Part shown: one piece after another, positions 17,210 through 25,515 of the stretch
Position numbering within the stretch: position 1 is the first letter of the stretch
How the letters are laid out: each line of letters starts with the position of its first letter
Origin: Leisingera thetidis
GTDB lineage: Bacteria > Pseudomonadota > Alphaproteobacteria > Rhodobacterales > Rhodobacteraceae
Length of the DNA stretch: 64,000 nt
NCBI RefSeq assembly: GCF_025857195.1
Contig: NZ_CP109790.1
Location: 62,001-126,000, forward strand
Direction of reading: 5' to 3'
Made by a program: the position numbers and the translations under genes
The notes under the pieces: generated by a model
Database searches by the model: none
What the model saw: the letters and a program-made list of their open reading frames with translations, nothing else
Told to the model about the DNA's origin: nothing

Positions 17210-18805
17210 ATGACCACAGGGCGGAGCTATACGTACAAACTGTTCGCGCGGAATGACTTCAGTGCATTCTGGGCGCTGTTCACCGACAACCTGATCAACC
17301 TGATTGTGCTTTCGGGCATCTGTCAGTTTGTCTTCAACATGCCTGCCGACATCGTGTTCGGCCGCATCGTGCCCGGCGCCGCAGTGGCGATCCTGGCCGG
17401 TATCGCGGTCTACACCTGGCTGGCCAAGCATATCGCCGAGAAAGAAGGCCGCGATGTGACCGCGCTGCCTTATGGCATCTCGACCCCGGTGATGTTCGTC
17501 TATCTGTTCGGGGTGATCGGTCCGATCTACTGGTCCACCAATGACGCCATGCTGGCCTGGCAGGTGGGCATCGGTGCGGGCTTTATGGGCGGCATCGTTG
17601 CGGCGATGGGCGCCATCGTCGGGCCGTGGCTCAAGCGGGTGACCCCGCGCGCCGGCATGCTCGGGACGCTCTGCGGCATCGCGCTGGTGTTCATCGGCAC
17701 CGTGCCGCTGGCGACGATTTTCGAAAGCCCCTTCATCGGCTTTGCCTCGATGATCATCATCCTGTGGGGCCTGGTTGGCCGCCACCGGCTGCCGTTCAAC
17801 ATTCCGGCGGGCCTCTTGGCGCTGATCGTCGGCACCGTTGTGGCGCTTGGCATGGGCGAGGCCTCGGTCTCCTTCGAGGGCGTGGGCGTCTACCTGCCGA
17901 TTCCGTACTTCGGTGACCTGATTGCCGGTATCCAGCATCTGTTTGCCAACCCGGAGCTGTTCCTGGTGCTGGTGCCGGTGCAGATCTACAACTTCATCGA
18001 GACCATGAACAACGTCGAAAGCGCCGAAGCGGCGGGCGACCATTACCCGGTGGGCCTGTGTCAGGTGACCGATGGCGTCGGCACCATGATCGGCGCGGTC
18101 TTCGGCTCGCCGTTCCCCACCACCGCCTATATCGGCCACCCGGCGTATAAGCGGATGGGCGCGCGCTCGGGCTATATCATCGGCGTTGGCCTGGTGATCC
18201 CCTTTGCCGCCTTCTTTGGCCTCTTGGCCTTCCTCAACAACCTGATCCCGGTGGCCGCGGCAGCGCCGGTGCTGGTGTTCGTGGCGCTCAGCCTGGTCAC
18301 CAATACCGCGCATTCGGTGAAGACCGACCATATCGCCGCGGTGACCATCGCGATGATGCCGCATGTTTCGGCCTTCCTGGTGATCAAATGGGGCGCACTG
18401 GCCGGAGCCCTGGGCGCACTGGGTGCCACCGGCATGGCGCAGCTGGGCGATCCTGAGCTGACCGCAGCGCTGCTGCAGCAGGGGGCGCATTACGAGGGCC
18501 ATCTGGCGCTCAGCCAGGGTGCAATCCTGACCGGCCTGATCTGGGGTGCCATCGTGGCCAGCGTGATTGACGGCGACTTCCGCAACGCGGGCGGCTTTGC
18601 CCTGGCGGCGGCGGCAATGTCGCTGGTCGGCGTGATCCACTCTGCCAGCCTGCATTGGCCGGAATTCAGTGGTGTCGCGATGGGCTATCTGATCGCTGCG
18701 GCCTTCCTGTTCATCTACCCGATCTTCCACAAGGCGGATGAACACGAGGAACTCGAAGAAGACGGTGTGAAACCCCATGTGCCGCATCTGCCAGCGGGCG
18801 AATAA
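17210..18805 (+). CDS. Purine permease, NCS2/AzgA-like
   Basis: This is a polytopic membrane protein of 531 residues of the xanthine/uracil permease superfamily, in a branch distinct from the permease at 4481. Motifs include DVTALPYGISTPVMFVYLF, NFIETMNNVESAEAAG and the conserved FPTTAYIGHPAYKRMGARSG. It ends with an acidic/histidine cytoplasmic tail. It lies 31 bases after xdhC with AGGAGGAGG upstream, and guanine deaminase follows. Import of hypoxanthine, guanine or xanthine is therefore the likely role. Confidence 0.85.
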   Translation: MTTGRSYTYKLFARNDFSAFWALFTDNLINLIVLSGICQFVFNMPADIVFGRIVPGAAVAILAGIAVYTWLAKHIAEKEGRDVTALPYGISTPVMFVYLFGVIGPIYWSTNDAMLAWQVGIGAGFMGGIVAAMGAIVGPWLKRVTPRAGMLGTLCGIALVFIGTVPLATIFESPFIGFASMIIILWGLVGRHRLPFNIPAGLLALIVGTVVALGMGEASVSFEGVGVYLPIPYFGDLIAGIQHLFANPELFLVLVPVQIYNFIETMNNVESAEAAGDHYPVGLCQVTDGVGTMIGAVFGSPFPTTAYIGHPAYKRMGARSGYIIGVGLVIPFAAFFGLLAFLNNLIPVAAAAPVLVFVALSLVTNTAHSVKTDHIAAVTIAMMPHVSAFLVIKWGALAGALGALGATGMAQLGDPELTAALLQQGAHYEGHLALSQGAILTGLIWGAIVASVIDGDFRNAGGFALAAAAMSLVGVIHSASLHWPEFSGVAMGYLIAAAFLFIYPIFHKADEHEELEEDGVKPHVPHLPAGE

Positions 18806-18869
18806 TCCCAAATGAAATGGGGCAGGGGGCCGCGTGTCCCCTGCCTGCGAACCAAGGACAACAAGAGAC

Positions 18870-20174
18870 ATGACATCGAAACAGACGCTGCTGCGCGGGC
18901 GGGTGCTTTCCTTCACCGCCGAGCCGCAAGGCCCCGAGGACACCAGCGCCTATGAGTTCATCGAGGACGGCGCGCTGCTGGTGGCGGACGGCATGATCCT
19001 GGCCAAGGGCAGCTATGGCGACCTCGCCCAGCAGGCCGCCGGCGCCGAGGTGATCGACCACCGCCCGAAAATCCTGATGGCCGGCTTCATCGACACCCAT
19101 CTGCATTTCCCGCAGGTGCAGGTGATCGCCTCCTGGGGCTCGCAGCTTTTGGAGTGGCTGAACAACTATACCTTCCCCGAGGAAACCCGCTTTACCGATG
19201 CGGGCCACAGCGCGCAGATGGCCGGGCATTTCTTTGACCTGCTGACCGCGCATGGCACCACCACCGCGGTGGCCTATTGCTCGGTCCACAAAACCTCCGC
19301 CGAGGCCTATTTCGACGAGGCCGCGCGGCGCAACATGCGGATGATCGGCGGCAAGGTTCTGATGGACCGCAACGCGCCCGAGGGTCTGCTGGACACGCCG
19401 GTCAGCGGCTATGACGACACCAAGGCGCTGATTGCGAAGTACCACGGCAAAGGCCGCGGGCTTTATGCGGTCACGCCGCGCTTTGCCATCACCTCCACCC
19501 CGGACCAGATGGAGATGGCCGGCGCGCTGGTGAAGGAGCATCCCGATTGCTACGTGCAGACGCATCTGTCGGAGAACCACGACGAGATTGCTTTTACCAC
19601 CGAGCTGTATCCTCAGGCGCGGGATTATCTGGACGTTTACCAGTCCTACGGGCTGCTGACGGAAAAGATGCTGCTGGGCCACTCGATCCACCTCAAGCCG
19701 CGCGAGATCGATGCACTGGCGGAGACCGGCGCCAAGCCGGTGTTCTGCCCGACCTCCAACCTGTTTCTGGGCAGCGGGCTGTTTGACGACGCCGGCCTGC
19801 GCAGCCGCGGCATCACCAATGCGATTGCCACCGACATCGGCGCGGGCACCAGCTATTCGATGCTGCAGACCTTGAATGAGGGCTACAAGGTTCTGCAATT
19901 GCAGAACCAGAAGCTGCACCCCTTGCGCGCATTCCATTGGATCACCCGCGGCAACGCGGCGGCGCTGGGGCTCGCGGACAAGATCGGCACGCTGGAAGCC
20001 GGCACCGAAGCCGATATCGTGGTGCTGGATTCCCGCGCCACCCCGGCAATGGACCTGCGGATGCAGCGGGCCGGGACCCTGTCCGAGGAGCTGTTCATCC
20101 TGCAGACGCTGGGCGACGACCGCTCCATCGCGCAGACCTATGTGGCCGGCAGGCCGATGAAAAACGCGGCATAG
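18870..20174 (+). CDS. guaD: Guanine deaminase
   Basis: This 434-residue zinc amidohydrolase has metal ligands in GFIDTHLHFPQ, in QTHLSENHDE, in LGHSIHL and in IATDIGAGTS. It deaminates guanine to xanthine, which feeds XdhAB. I chose the ATG at 18870 (MTSKQTLLRG) because AAGGA precedes it and the domain begins there; an earlier in-frame ATG at 18834 would add 12 residues without homologous character. It is the last gene of the xdh-permease-guaD operon. Confidence 0.93.
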   Translation: MTSKQTLLRGRVLSFTAEPQGPEDTSAYEFIEDGALLVADGMILAKGSYGDLAQQAAGAEVIDHRPKILMAGFIDTHLHFPQVQVIASWGSQLLEWLNNYTFPEETRFTDAGHSAQMAGHFFDLLTAHGTTTAVAYCSVHKTSAEAYFDEAARRNMRMIGGKVLMDRNAPEGLLDTPVSGYDDTKALIAKYHGKGRGLYAVTPRFAITSTPDQMEMAGALVKEHPDCYVQTHLSENHDEIAFTTELYPQARDYLDVYQSYGLLTEKMLLGHSIHLKPREIDALAETGAKPVFCPTSNLFLGSGLFDDAGLRSRGITNAIATDIGAGTSYSMLQTLNEGYKVLQLQNQKLHPLRAFHWITRGNAAALGLADKIGTLEAGTEADIVVLDSRATPAMDLRMQRAGTLSEELFILQTLGDDRSIAQTYVAGRPMKNAA

Positions 20175-20236
20175 AAACGCCGCGGCGAAGGTTTGCCGCC
20201 CGGCGCGGATATCTCTGAGCCGCGGTGGATCCCGTT

Positions 20237-20315
20237 GCCGTTTTCCGGCAGCGGAAAACGGCCAGGAAAAATCGATTTTTCCTGGCCGGAATTCTCGCAG
20301 AATTCCGATTCTGCG
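20237..20315. repeat. Array of adjacent perfect palindromes
   Basis: Three hairpins touch each other: an 11-bp stem with GCAG loop (20237-20262), a 28-bp perfect palindrome centred on ATCGAT (20260-20287), and an 8-bp stem GGAATTCT / AGAATTCC (20288-20306). A fourth stem CGCAGAAT / ATTCTGCG (20296-20315) overlaps the third, so only one of those two can form. It lies between guaD and the convergent histidine kinase gene. It may terminate both transcripts, or it may be a copy of a dispersed palindromic element. Confidence 0.8.
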
Positions 20316-20377
20316 CCAAAGGCATCGCCGAAACAGATAAGGCTTGGCCAGGGCTGACAGGGGCTGGGCGAAGCGGG

Positions 20378-21742
20378 TTAGGCTGCGAATCTGACCTCGA
20401 CGCGCAGACCGGGCTTTGCATCACACAGCCGCAGCGCGGCCCCGTGCAGACCGGCAATCGCCGCCACCAGGCTGAGGCCCAGGCCGCTGCCCGGGGTGGT
20501 CCGGCTCTGCTCCAGCCGGTACAGGCGGCGCAGCACGTTCTTGCGTTCCGCCTCCGGAATACCGGGGCCGTGGTCGCGCACCATCAGAATGGCCGCGCCC
20601 TTGTCCCGCCGCAGCGACAGGCTGATGTCCGTGCCGTCCGGCGTGTGGCGCAAGGCGTTCTCGATCAGATTTGCCAGCAGCTGGCCGAGCAGGGCGCGGT
20701 CCCCTGTCACCATGACAGGCGTATCCGGCAGGCTGAGCGCGAGCTTGCGGTTCTGCTCCTCTGCCGCCGGCTCATAGATTTCGGCAAAGGTGGCGGCGAT
20801 TTTGCACAAGTCCACGGCTTCAAACCGCGACCGCGGTGCGCCGTCTTCCAGCTGGGCGATCTGCAGCAGAGCTTCGAAGGTGCTGGTGATGCCGCGGGTC
20901 TCCGCCAGTGCCTGATCTGCCAGCGCCTGCGCCGCTTCCGGCAGGTCAGGCACCTCCTGCAGCCGCGACAGCTGCACCGCTACCCGCTGGATCGGGGTTT
21001 TCAGGTCATGGGCGATGTCTGCCGAGACCTGCCGCAGCGCCTCGGTTGCGTGCTGCTGCGCCTGCGCCATCCGGTTCACGCTGCGGCCGATGCGGGCGAT
21101 ATCGCCGTGCCCCTGCCCGCCTTCCGGCACCCGTGCGCCAAGGTCGCCGGAGGTCAGCGCCGACAGGGTGCGCTCGATCCCGGCTAGGGAACGGGCCGAG
21201 CGGCGCGCCAGCAGCACCCCGCCCAGCACCGCAAGGGCGATGGCCGGCAGCAAGCTGAACAGGAACACCCGCAGGAAGGTCTGGCGCAGGTCGTCCAGCG
21301 GCTTGGCGCTTTGGGCGACGGTCAGCAGCCCGCCGTGGATATATTCGCTGAGCGATATGAACCGGCCGGAGATCTCCACCGGTTCCGGCCCCAGCGCCAC
21401 CACCCGGAAGCCTGCCTGCTGCTGCATGATCGCGGCATTGCCTGCCACCACCCGGCCGCCGGGCCGGCGGTAGCTGAGCAGGCGGCGCTGCGGGTCGGTT
21501 TCCCGCGTCTCCGCATTGACCAGCGCCGCCAGTGCGGCAGCTGACGGCGCGGCCCGGAAGCCCGCCATGTCCTGGGTCAGGCTGTCCTCGATCGCCTGCC
21601 GCTGGGCGCCGTGGGCGACGTAATAGGTGATGCCGAGGCTGACAGAGCTGGCGGCCACAAACAGCAGCGACAGCCACAGCGACTGCCGCATCGGCGAGGA
21701 ACGGAGCAAAGCCCGCGCACGGGCCGTCAGATCACCCGGCAA
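20378..21742 (-). CDS. Sensor histidine kinase
   Basis: This 454-residue membrane sensor kinase has two transmembrane segments (about residues 22-44 and 155-178) around a periplasmic domain of about 110 residues. A HAMP linker follows, with the phosphoacceptor H245 in SADIAHDLKTPI. The ATPase domain shows NLIENALRHTP, DHGPGIP and GSGLGLS. The reading begins with TTG overlapping the response-regulator stop by 11 bases; an ATG at 21691 (MRQSLWLS) is an alternative start just before the first membrane segment. It pairs with the regulator upstream and lies beside an HtrA-like protease, so envelope stress sensing is possible. The signal is unknown. Confidence 0.88.
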   Translation of the reverse strand: MPGDLTARARALLRSSPMRQSLWLSLLFVAASSVSLGITYYVAHGAQRQAIEDSLTQDMAGFRAAPSAAALAALVNAETRETDPQRRLLSYRRPGGRVVAGNAAIMQQQAGFRVVALGPEPVEISGRFISLSEYIHGGLLTVAQSAKPLDDLRQTFLRVFLFSLLPAIALAVLGGVLLARRSARSLAGIERTLSALTSGDLGARVPEGGQGHGDIARIGRSVNRMAQAQQHATEALRQVSADIAHDLKTPIQRVAVQLSRLQEVPDLPEAAQALADQALAETRGITSTFEALLQIAQLEDGAPRSRFEAVDLCKIAATFAEIYEPAAEEQNRKLALSLPDTPVMVTGDRALLGQLLANLIENALRHTPDGTDISLSLRRDKGAAILMVRDHGPGIPEAERKNVLRRLYRLEQSRTTPGSGLGLSLVAAIAGLHGAALRLCDAKPGLRVEVRFAA

Positions 21743-22403
21743 TGCGGTACCCCGCGCCGCGCACGGTTTCGATCAGATCGGTACCGAAAGGTTTGTCGAT
21801 CTTCGCCCGCAGACGCGAGATATGGGTTTCCACCACATTGGTCTGCGGGTCGAAACTGATGTCCCAGACCGCCTCCAGCAGCATGGTGCGGGTCTGCACC
21901 CGGCCCTTGCGGCGCAGCAGATGCTCCAGCAGGCGGAATTCGCGGGGCAGGAGGTCGATCTCCTGGCCTTCGCGGGTGACCTTGCGGCGCAGCAGGTCCA
22001 TCTCCAGACCGCCCGCCCGCAGCACCGTCTCCTGCTCCTGCAGGCCCGGGCGGCGCGCCAGTGCCGCAACGCGGGCGGCCAGCTCGCCGAAGGCGAAGGG
22101 TTTGACCAGATAGTCATCCGCCCCGGCCTCCAGCCCCTCGATCCGGTCGTTCACCCCGCTCAGCGCCGTCAGCATGATCGCCGGGGTGCGCACGCCGGCG
22201 CCGCGCAGGGTCTTGATCAGGCTCAGCCCGTCCAGGCCGGGCAGCATCCGGTCGATGATCAGCACATCGTAATCGGACGCCGTGGCCTGCAGCAGCCCCT
22301 CGCGCCCGCCGGTGACGAGATCGGCGGTGTGCCCTTCCTCGCGCAGGCCCGCCTGCACATAAGGGCCGGTGGTGGCGTCGTCTTCGATCACCAGGATTTT
22401 CAA
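21732..22403 (-). CDS. OmpR-family response regulator
   Basis: This 223-residue regulator has a receiver domain (acidic pair ED-D at residues 7-9, phosphorylation site D51 in LIIDRMLPGLDG, lysine in YLVKPFAFGE). A winged-helix DNA-binding domain follows, ending in TVRGAGYRI. I start it at a TTG (22403), giving KILVIEDD directly at the N-terminus, because GGGAG lies six bases upstream and this length is normal. A longer reading from an ATG at 22463 would add 20 non-homologous residues. It forms an operon with the kinase and diverges from the protease gene. Confidence 0.88.
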   Translation of the reverse strand: MKILVIEDDATTGPYVQAGLREEGHTADLVTGGREGLLQATASDYDVLIIDRMLPGLDGLSLIKTLRGAGVRTPAIMLTALSGVNDRIEGLEAGADDYLVKPFAFGELAARVAALARRPGLQEQETVLRAGGLEMDLLRRKVTREGQEIDLLPREFRLLEHLLRRKGRVQTRTMLLEAVWDISFDPQTNVVETHISRLRAKIDKPFGTDLIETVRGAGYRIAG

Positions 22404-22463
22404 GGCCTTCTCCCGCTTTTCAACCCCCCCCGGTGATACACCGGAGCGCTGTGCCGCACACAT

Positions 22464-22475
22464 TACAGATCTGTA
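22464..22475. promoter_or_regulatory. Palindrome TACAGATCTGTA between the response regulator and protease genes
   Basis: A perfect 12-bp palindrome lies in the 143-base divergent gap, about 60 bases upstream of the response-regulator start and 71 bases upstream of the protease start. It could be an operator for the response regulator or another factor. Only the symmetry and position support this. Confidence 0.35.
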
Positions 22476-22546
22476 TAGAAGGCGTCAGGCGGTTGAAATC
22501 CGTACCCTCCATCTGGCTTGCATCACTTCAACGCAAGGAGACGAAA

Positions 22547-23659
22547 ATGTCCAATCCTGCCACCGCCCCCAAGAGAGTTGCCTTTGGCCTGACCGCCGCC
22601 TCTGCCGCCGCCATGTTCGCGCTGGCGCCCGTGCCCGCGCTGGCGGTGCCTGCCGGCGGGTATGCCGATCTTGTCGAAACCATCTCCCCCGCCGTTGTCT
22701 ATGTCGAGGTCACCGGCAAGGCGCAGCCCGTGTCTGACCGGCAGGCCATTCCGAATGATCAGTTCATGGAAGAATTCATGCGCCGGTTCGGCGGGCGCCT
22801 GCCCCGGCCCGAAGACAGCCGTCCGATGAAAGGCGCCGGCTCCGGTTTTGTCGTCGCGGAGGAAGGGCTGATCGTCACCAACAACCACGTGATCGACAAC
22901 GCCCAGACGGTGACTGTTACCCTGGCGGACGGCAGCGTCCATGACGCCACCGTGGTCGGTGCCGACCCGCTGACCGACATCGCCCTGCTGAAGGTGGCGG
23001 CAGACAAGCCGCTGCCGGTGGTGGAATTCGGCTCCTCCGAAGAGCTGCGGGTCGGCGACGAGGTGATCGCCATGGGCAGCCCGTTCGGCCTGTCGGGCAC
23101 GGTGACCTCCGGCATCGTCTCGGCCACCTCGCGCAATATCAATTCCGGCCCGTTTGACGATTTCATCCAGACCGACGCGGCGATCAACCGGGGCAACTCC
23201 GGCGGGCCGCTGTTCAATGCCGAAGGCGAGGTCGTCGGGGTGAACACCGCGATCTATTCGCCCGGCGGCGGTTCGGTCGGAATCGGCTTTGCGGTACCCT
23301 CGGACATGGTGCAGAAGATTGTCGCCGACCTGGAAGACGACGGCAAGATCACCCGCGGCTGGCTCGGCGTGCAGATCAAGCCGCTGTCCGGGGAGGCCGC
23401 CAATGTGCTGGGCCGCGAGGCCGGCCAGGGCGTGGTGATCGAAAGCGTGGTGGCGGAAAGCCCCGCGGCTGAGGCCGGTCTCAGGCCCGGCGATGTGGTC
23501 CTGCGCTTTGGCGGCACCGAGGTCGATGAACTGCGCGACCTGACGGCGGCGGTGGCGATGAACACCCCGGGCGAAGCTGCGCAGATCGAGGTGCTGCGCC
23601 AGGGCAAGGAGCTCACTTTGGAGGTGACCCTGGGCGACCGGTCCGGCCAGGACGCCTGA
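22547..23659 (+). CDS. HtrA/DegP-like periplasmic serine protease with one PDZ domain
   Basis: This 370-residue protein starts with a signal peptide (hydrophobic core about residues 12-32, likely cleavage after ALA near 33). The trypsin-like domain has the full catalytic triad: H114 in TNNHVI, D144 in DPLTDIALL and S218 in RGNSGGPLFN. A single C-terminal PDZ domain follows (LGVQIKPLSGE onward, GLRPGDVVLRFGGTEV). DegP and DegQ have two PDZ domains; one PDZ is closer to DegS or short HtrA proteins, but it lacks an evident membrane anchor. The ATG at 22547 follows CAAGGAG. It is divergent from a two-component system that may control it. Confidence 0.9.
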   Translation: MSNPATAPKRVAFGLTAASAAAMFALAPVPALAVPAGGYADLVETISPAVVYVEVTGKAQPVSDRQAIPNDQFMEEFMRRFGGRLPRPEDSRPMKGAGSGFVVAEEGLIVTNNHVIDNAQTVTVTLADGSVHDATVVGADPLTDIALLKVAADKPLPVVEFGSSEELRVGDEVIAMGSPFGLSGTVTSGIVSATSRNINSGPFDDFIQTDAAINRGNSGGPLFNAEGEVVGVNTAIYSPGGGSVGIGFAVPSDMVQKIVADLEDDGKITRGWLGVQIKPLSGEAANVLGREAGQGVVIESVVAESPAAEAGLRPGDVVLRFGGTEVDELRDLTAAVAMNTPGEAAQIEVLRQGKELTLEVTLGDRSGQDA

Positions 23660-23682
23660 CAGCGGCTGCGGGGAGATCTTTT

Positions 23683-23712
23683 GCATCCCTGCCGGAAGCC
23701 GGGCAGGGATGC
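23683..23712. terminator. Strong hairpin between convergent protease and ferredoxin genes
   Basis: GCATCCCTGCC (23683-23693) pairs perfectly with GGCAGGGATGC (23702-23712). It lies in the gap between two convergent genes but has no downstream T-run on either strand. It may work as a weak terminator or an mRNA 3' end stabiliser. Confidence 0.45.
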
Positions 23713-23718
23713 GGGTGA

Positions 23719-23991
23719 TCAAGGCAGGTAGAACCGCCGCTCCCGGACCCTGTCTGTGCCCCGCACGCCCGTCTTGGCGCCGCTGTACCGTTCACGGCAC
23801 GTCAGAGCGCCGGAGGGGCAGGCTGCAACGGCCTGCCTCAGACGGTCTTCCGCTTCCGGGTCCCCGGTTGCATCCTCCCGGCCGGAAAGGGCGCGGATCA
23901 CTTGGGAGAGGGTCAGACGGCATTGGCCGAAACCATGGCATTTCGCCGCGTTGAAGCGAAGGCGCAGCTGGCGGGTTTCGATCACCGGCAT
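23719..23991 (-). CDS. Small single-cluster ferredoxin
   Basis: This 90-residue protein has a cysteine pattern typical of the short [3Fe-4S]/[4Fe-4S] ferredoxins associated with cytochromes P450: C-x5-C in AKCHGFGQCRL, then AACPSGALTC with the CP motif. Only one cluster can be bound. The C-terminus is basic (RERYSGAKTGVRG). I start it at the ATG at 23991 because GGGGAGG is eight bases upstream; a longer reading from 24075 adds 28 residues without domain character. No P450 or obvious redox partner is adjacent, so the partner is unknown. It follows the aminotransferase gene at 24094 on the same strand after about 100 bases. Confidence 0.7.
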   Translation of the reverse strand: MPVIETRQLRLRFNAAKCHGFGQCRLTLSQVIRALSGREDATGDPEAEDRLRQAVAACPSGALTCRERYSGAKTGVRGTDRVRERRFYLP

Positions 23992-24093
23992 GGTCTGGAC
24001 CTCCCCGGATCGGGTTACGGTATTGCTGGTCTTCCGTTCCGAGCGGTCGTTTAAATTCACCCGGCGGTGTCCCACGACCCGCCGCGCGGCGGC

Positions 24094-25440
24094 CTACCGG
24101 ACGGTCTTGATGGCCGCGCTGACGATATCCAGCGCCCTGTCCAGATCTTCGCGGGCGATGGTCAGCGGCGGGGAGAGCGTGAGGACATTGCCCTGGCTGA
24201 TCTTGAAGCTGAGCCCTGCGTCGAGGCAGGCGTAGTAGATCTGCTCGGCCCGGGCGCGGGCCTGGACCATACCGCCGCCATCGCCGGCGATCTCCACTCC
24301 GAACATCAGGCCGCGGCCGCGGATGTCTGCGGCAAGGGGCACATGCCCCAGCGCATCACGCAAGCGCGCCATCGCGTGGCGGCCCAATTCCCCGGCGCGC
24401 TCCACCAGACCTTCCTCCTCGATGATCTGCAGGGTCGTCAGGGCGGCACGGGCGGTCACCGGGTTCTTTTCGTGGGTGTAATGGCCGATGGCAAAATCAC
24501 CACAGACGTCCAGATCGCGGCGGGCGACACAAGCCGCAATGGGCAGGATGCCGCCGCCCAGCGATTTGCCGAGTGTCACAATGTCCGGCACGATGCCGTC
24601 ATGCTGGAAGCAGAACATCCGCCCGGTCTTGCCGAGGCCGGTGGGGATCTCGTCCAGGATCAGCAGCACGCCGTGCTTGTCGCAGATCTGGCGCACCGCT
24701 TTCCAGAACCCCGGCGGCGGCACGACGGGCACCGCCCGCATCGGCTCGGCGATGAAGGCGCAGTAATCGCCGTCGCGGCCCAGCACGTAGTCGATCATCT
24801 TCGCACAGGCTTCGGCGCTGGCCTCCAGTGTCCCGTGGCCGTACGGGCAGTCCGACGGGCTGTAGGGCGCCACATGTTCCGTGCCCGGCAGCAGCGGCCC
24901 GGCGATATGGCTGCGGAAGGTGGCCTCGCCGCCGACCGAAGCGGCGCCGAAGCCCGCGCCGTGGAAGGCATCCCAGAAGCTCAGCGTCTTGAAGCGGCCG
25001 GTGGCGGCGCGGGCGATCTTCAGCGCCACCTCATTGGCATCGGACCCGCCGGTGGTGAACAGCACCTTGCCGAGATCGCCGGGGGTGATCTGCGCCAGTT
25101 TTTCGGCCAGCTGCACCGCCGGTTCATTGGTGAAGCGGCGCGGCGCAAAGGGCAGCTCGTCCAGCTGCTGCTTGATTGCCGCCACCAGCCTGGGGTGGCC
25201 ATAGCCGAGGTGATGCACCGAGTTGCCGTGGAAATCCATGTAGCGGCGGCCGTCCAGATCCTCGATCCAGATGCCCTCGGCCTTGGCGATGGTGCTGACG
25301 CAGGGGCTGGAGAGGCTCTGGTGCAGAAAGGCCTTGGCGTCGCGCGCCAGCAGCGGTGCCGAGTTTGCACCGGTGGATGTCGTGAGCCAGGCCTGGCGGG
25401 CTTGGGACGTGTTGGATTCACCTTCGGTGTGGACGAGCAT
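24094..25440 (-). CDS. pbfA: Class III PLP enzyme, probable (R)-1-hydroxy-2-aminoethylphosphonate ammonia-lyase
   Basis: This 448-residue enzyme belongs to the class III aminotransferase family, with the PLP lysine in VTLGKSLGGGILP and the aspartate in LLILDEIPTGLGKTG. It is the last of four genes in a phosphonate operon (phnW, phnA, phnY upstream). Proteins of this family found in 2-aminoethylphosphonate clusters include PbfA, which converts (R)-1-hydroxy-2-aminoethylphosphonate to phosphonoacetaldehyde. That product is the substrate of the neighbouring PhnY, so PbfA is the best call. The start ATG at 25440 has GGAGG six bases upstream. The alternative is a true transaminase with another amine donor. 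Confidence 0.7.
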   Translation of the reverse strand: MLVHTEGESNTSQARQAWLTTSTGANSAPLLARDAKAFLHQSLSSPCVSTIAKAEGIWIEDLDGRRYMDFHGNSVHHLGYGHPRLVAAIKQQLDELPFAPRRFTNEPAVQLAEKLAQITPGDLGKVLFTTGGSDANEVALKIARAATGRFKTLSFWDAFHGAGFGAASVGGEATFRSHIAGPLLPGTEHVAPYSPSDCPYGHGTLEASAEACAKMIDYVLGRDGDYCAFIAEPMRAVPVVPPPGFWKAVRQICDKHGVLLILDEIPTGLGKTGRMFCFQHDGIVPDIVTLGKSLGGGILPIAACVARRDLDVCGDFAIGHYTHEKNPVTARAALTTLQIIEEEGLVERAGELGRHAMARLRDALGHVPLAADIRGRGLMFGVEIAGDGGGMVQARARAEQIYYACLDAGLSFKISQGNVLTLSPPLTIAREDLDRALDIVSAAIKTVR

Positions 25441-25515
25441 GCGCCGCCTCCGTTCAAGGGGCAAAGAAAAGGAAAAAAAACGGGGCGGCACGGCGCCGGC
25501 CCCGGCGGGCCGGGG

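Noticed and set aside
22404..22463. Upstream extension of the response regulator to an ATG at 22463
   Set aside because: It adds 20 residues without homology and puts the start inside a palindrome; the TTG with GGGAG gives the normal family N-terminus.
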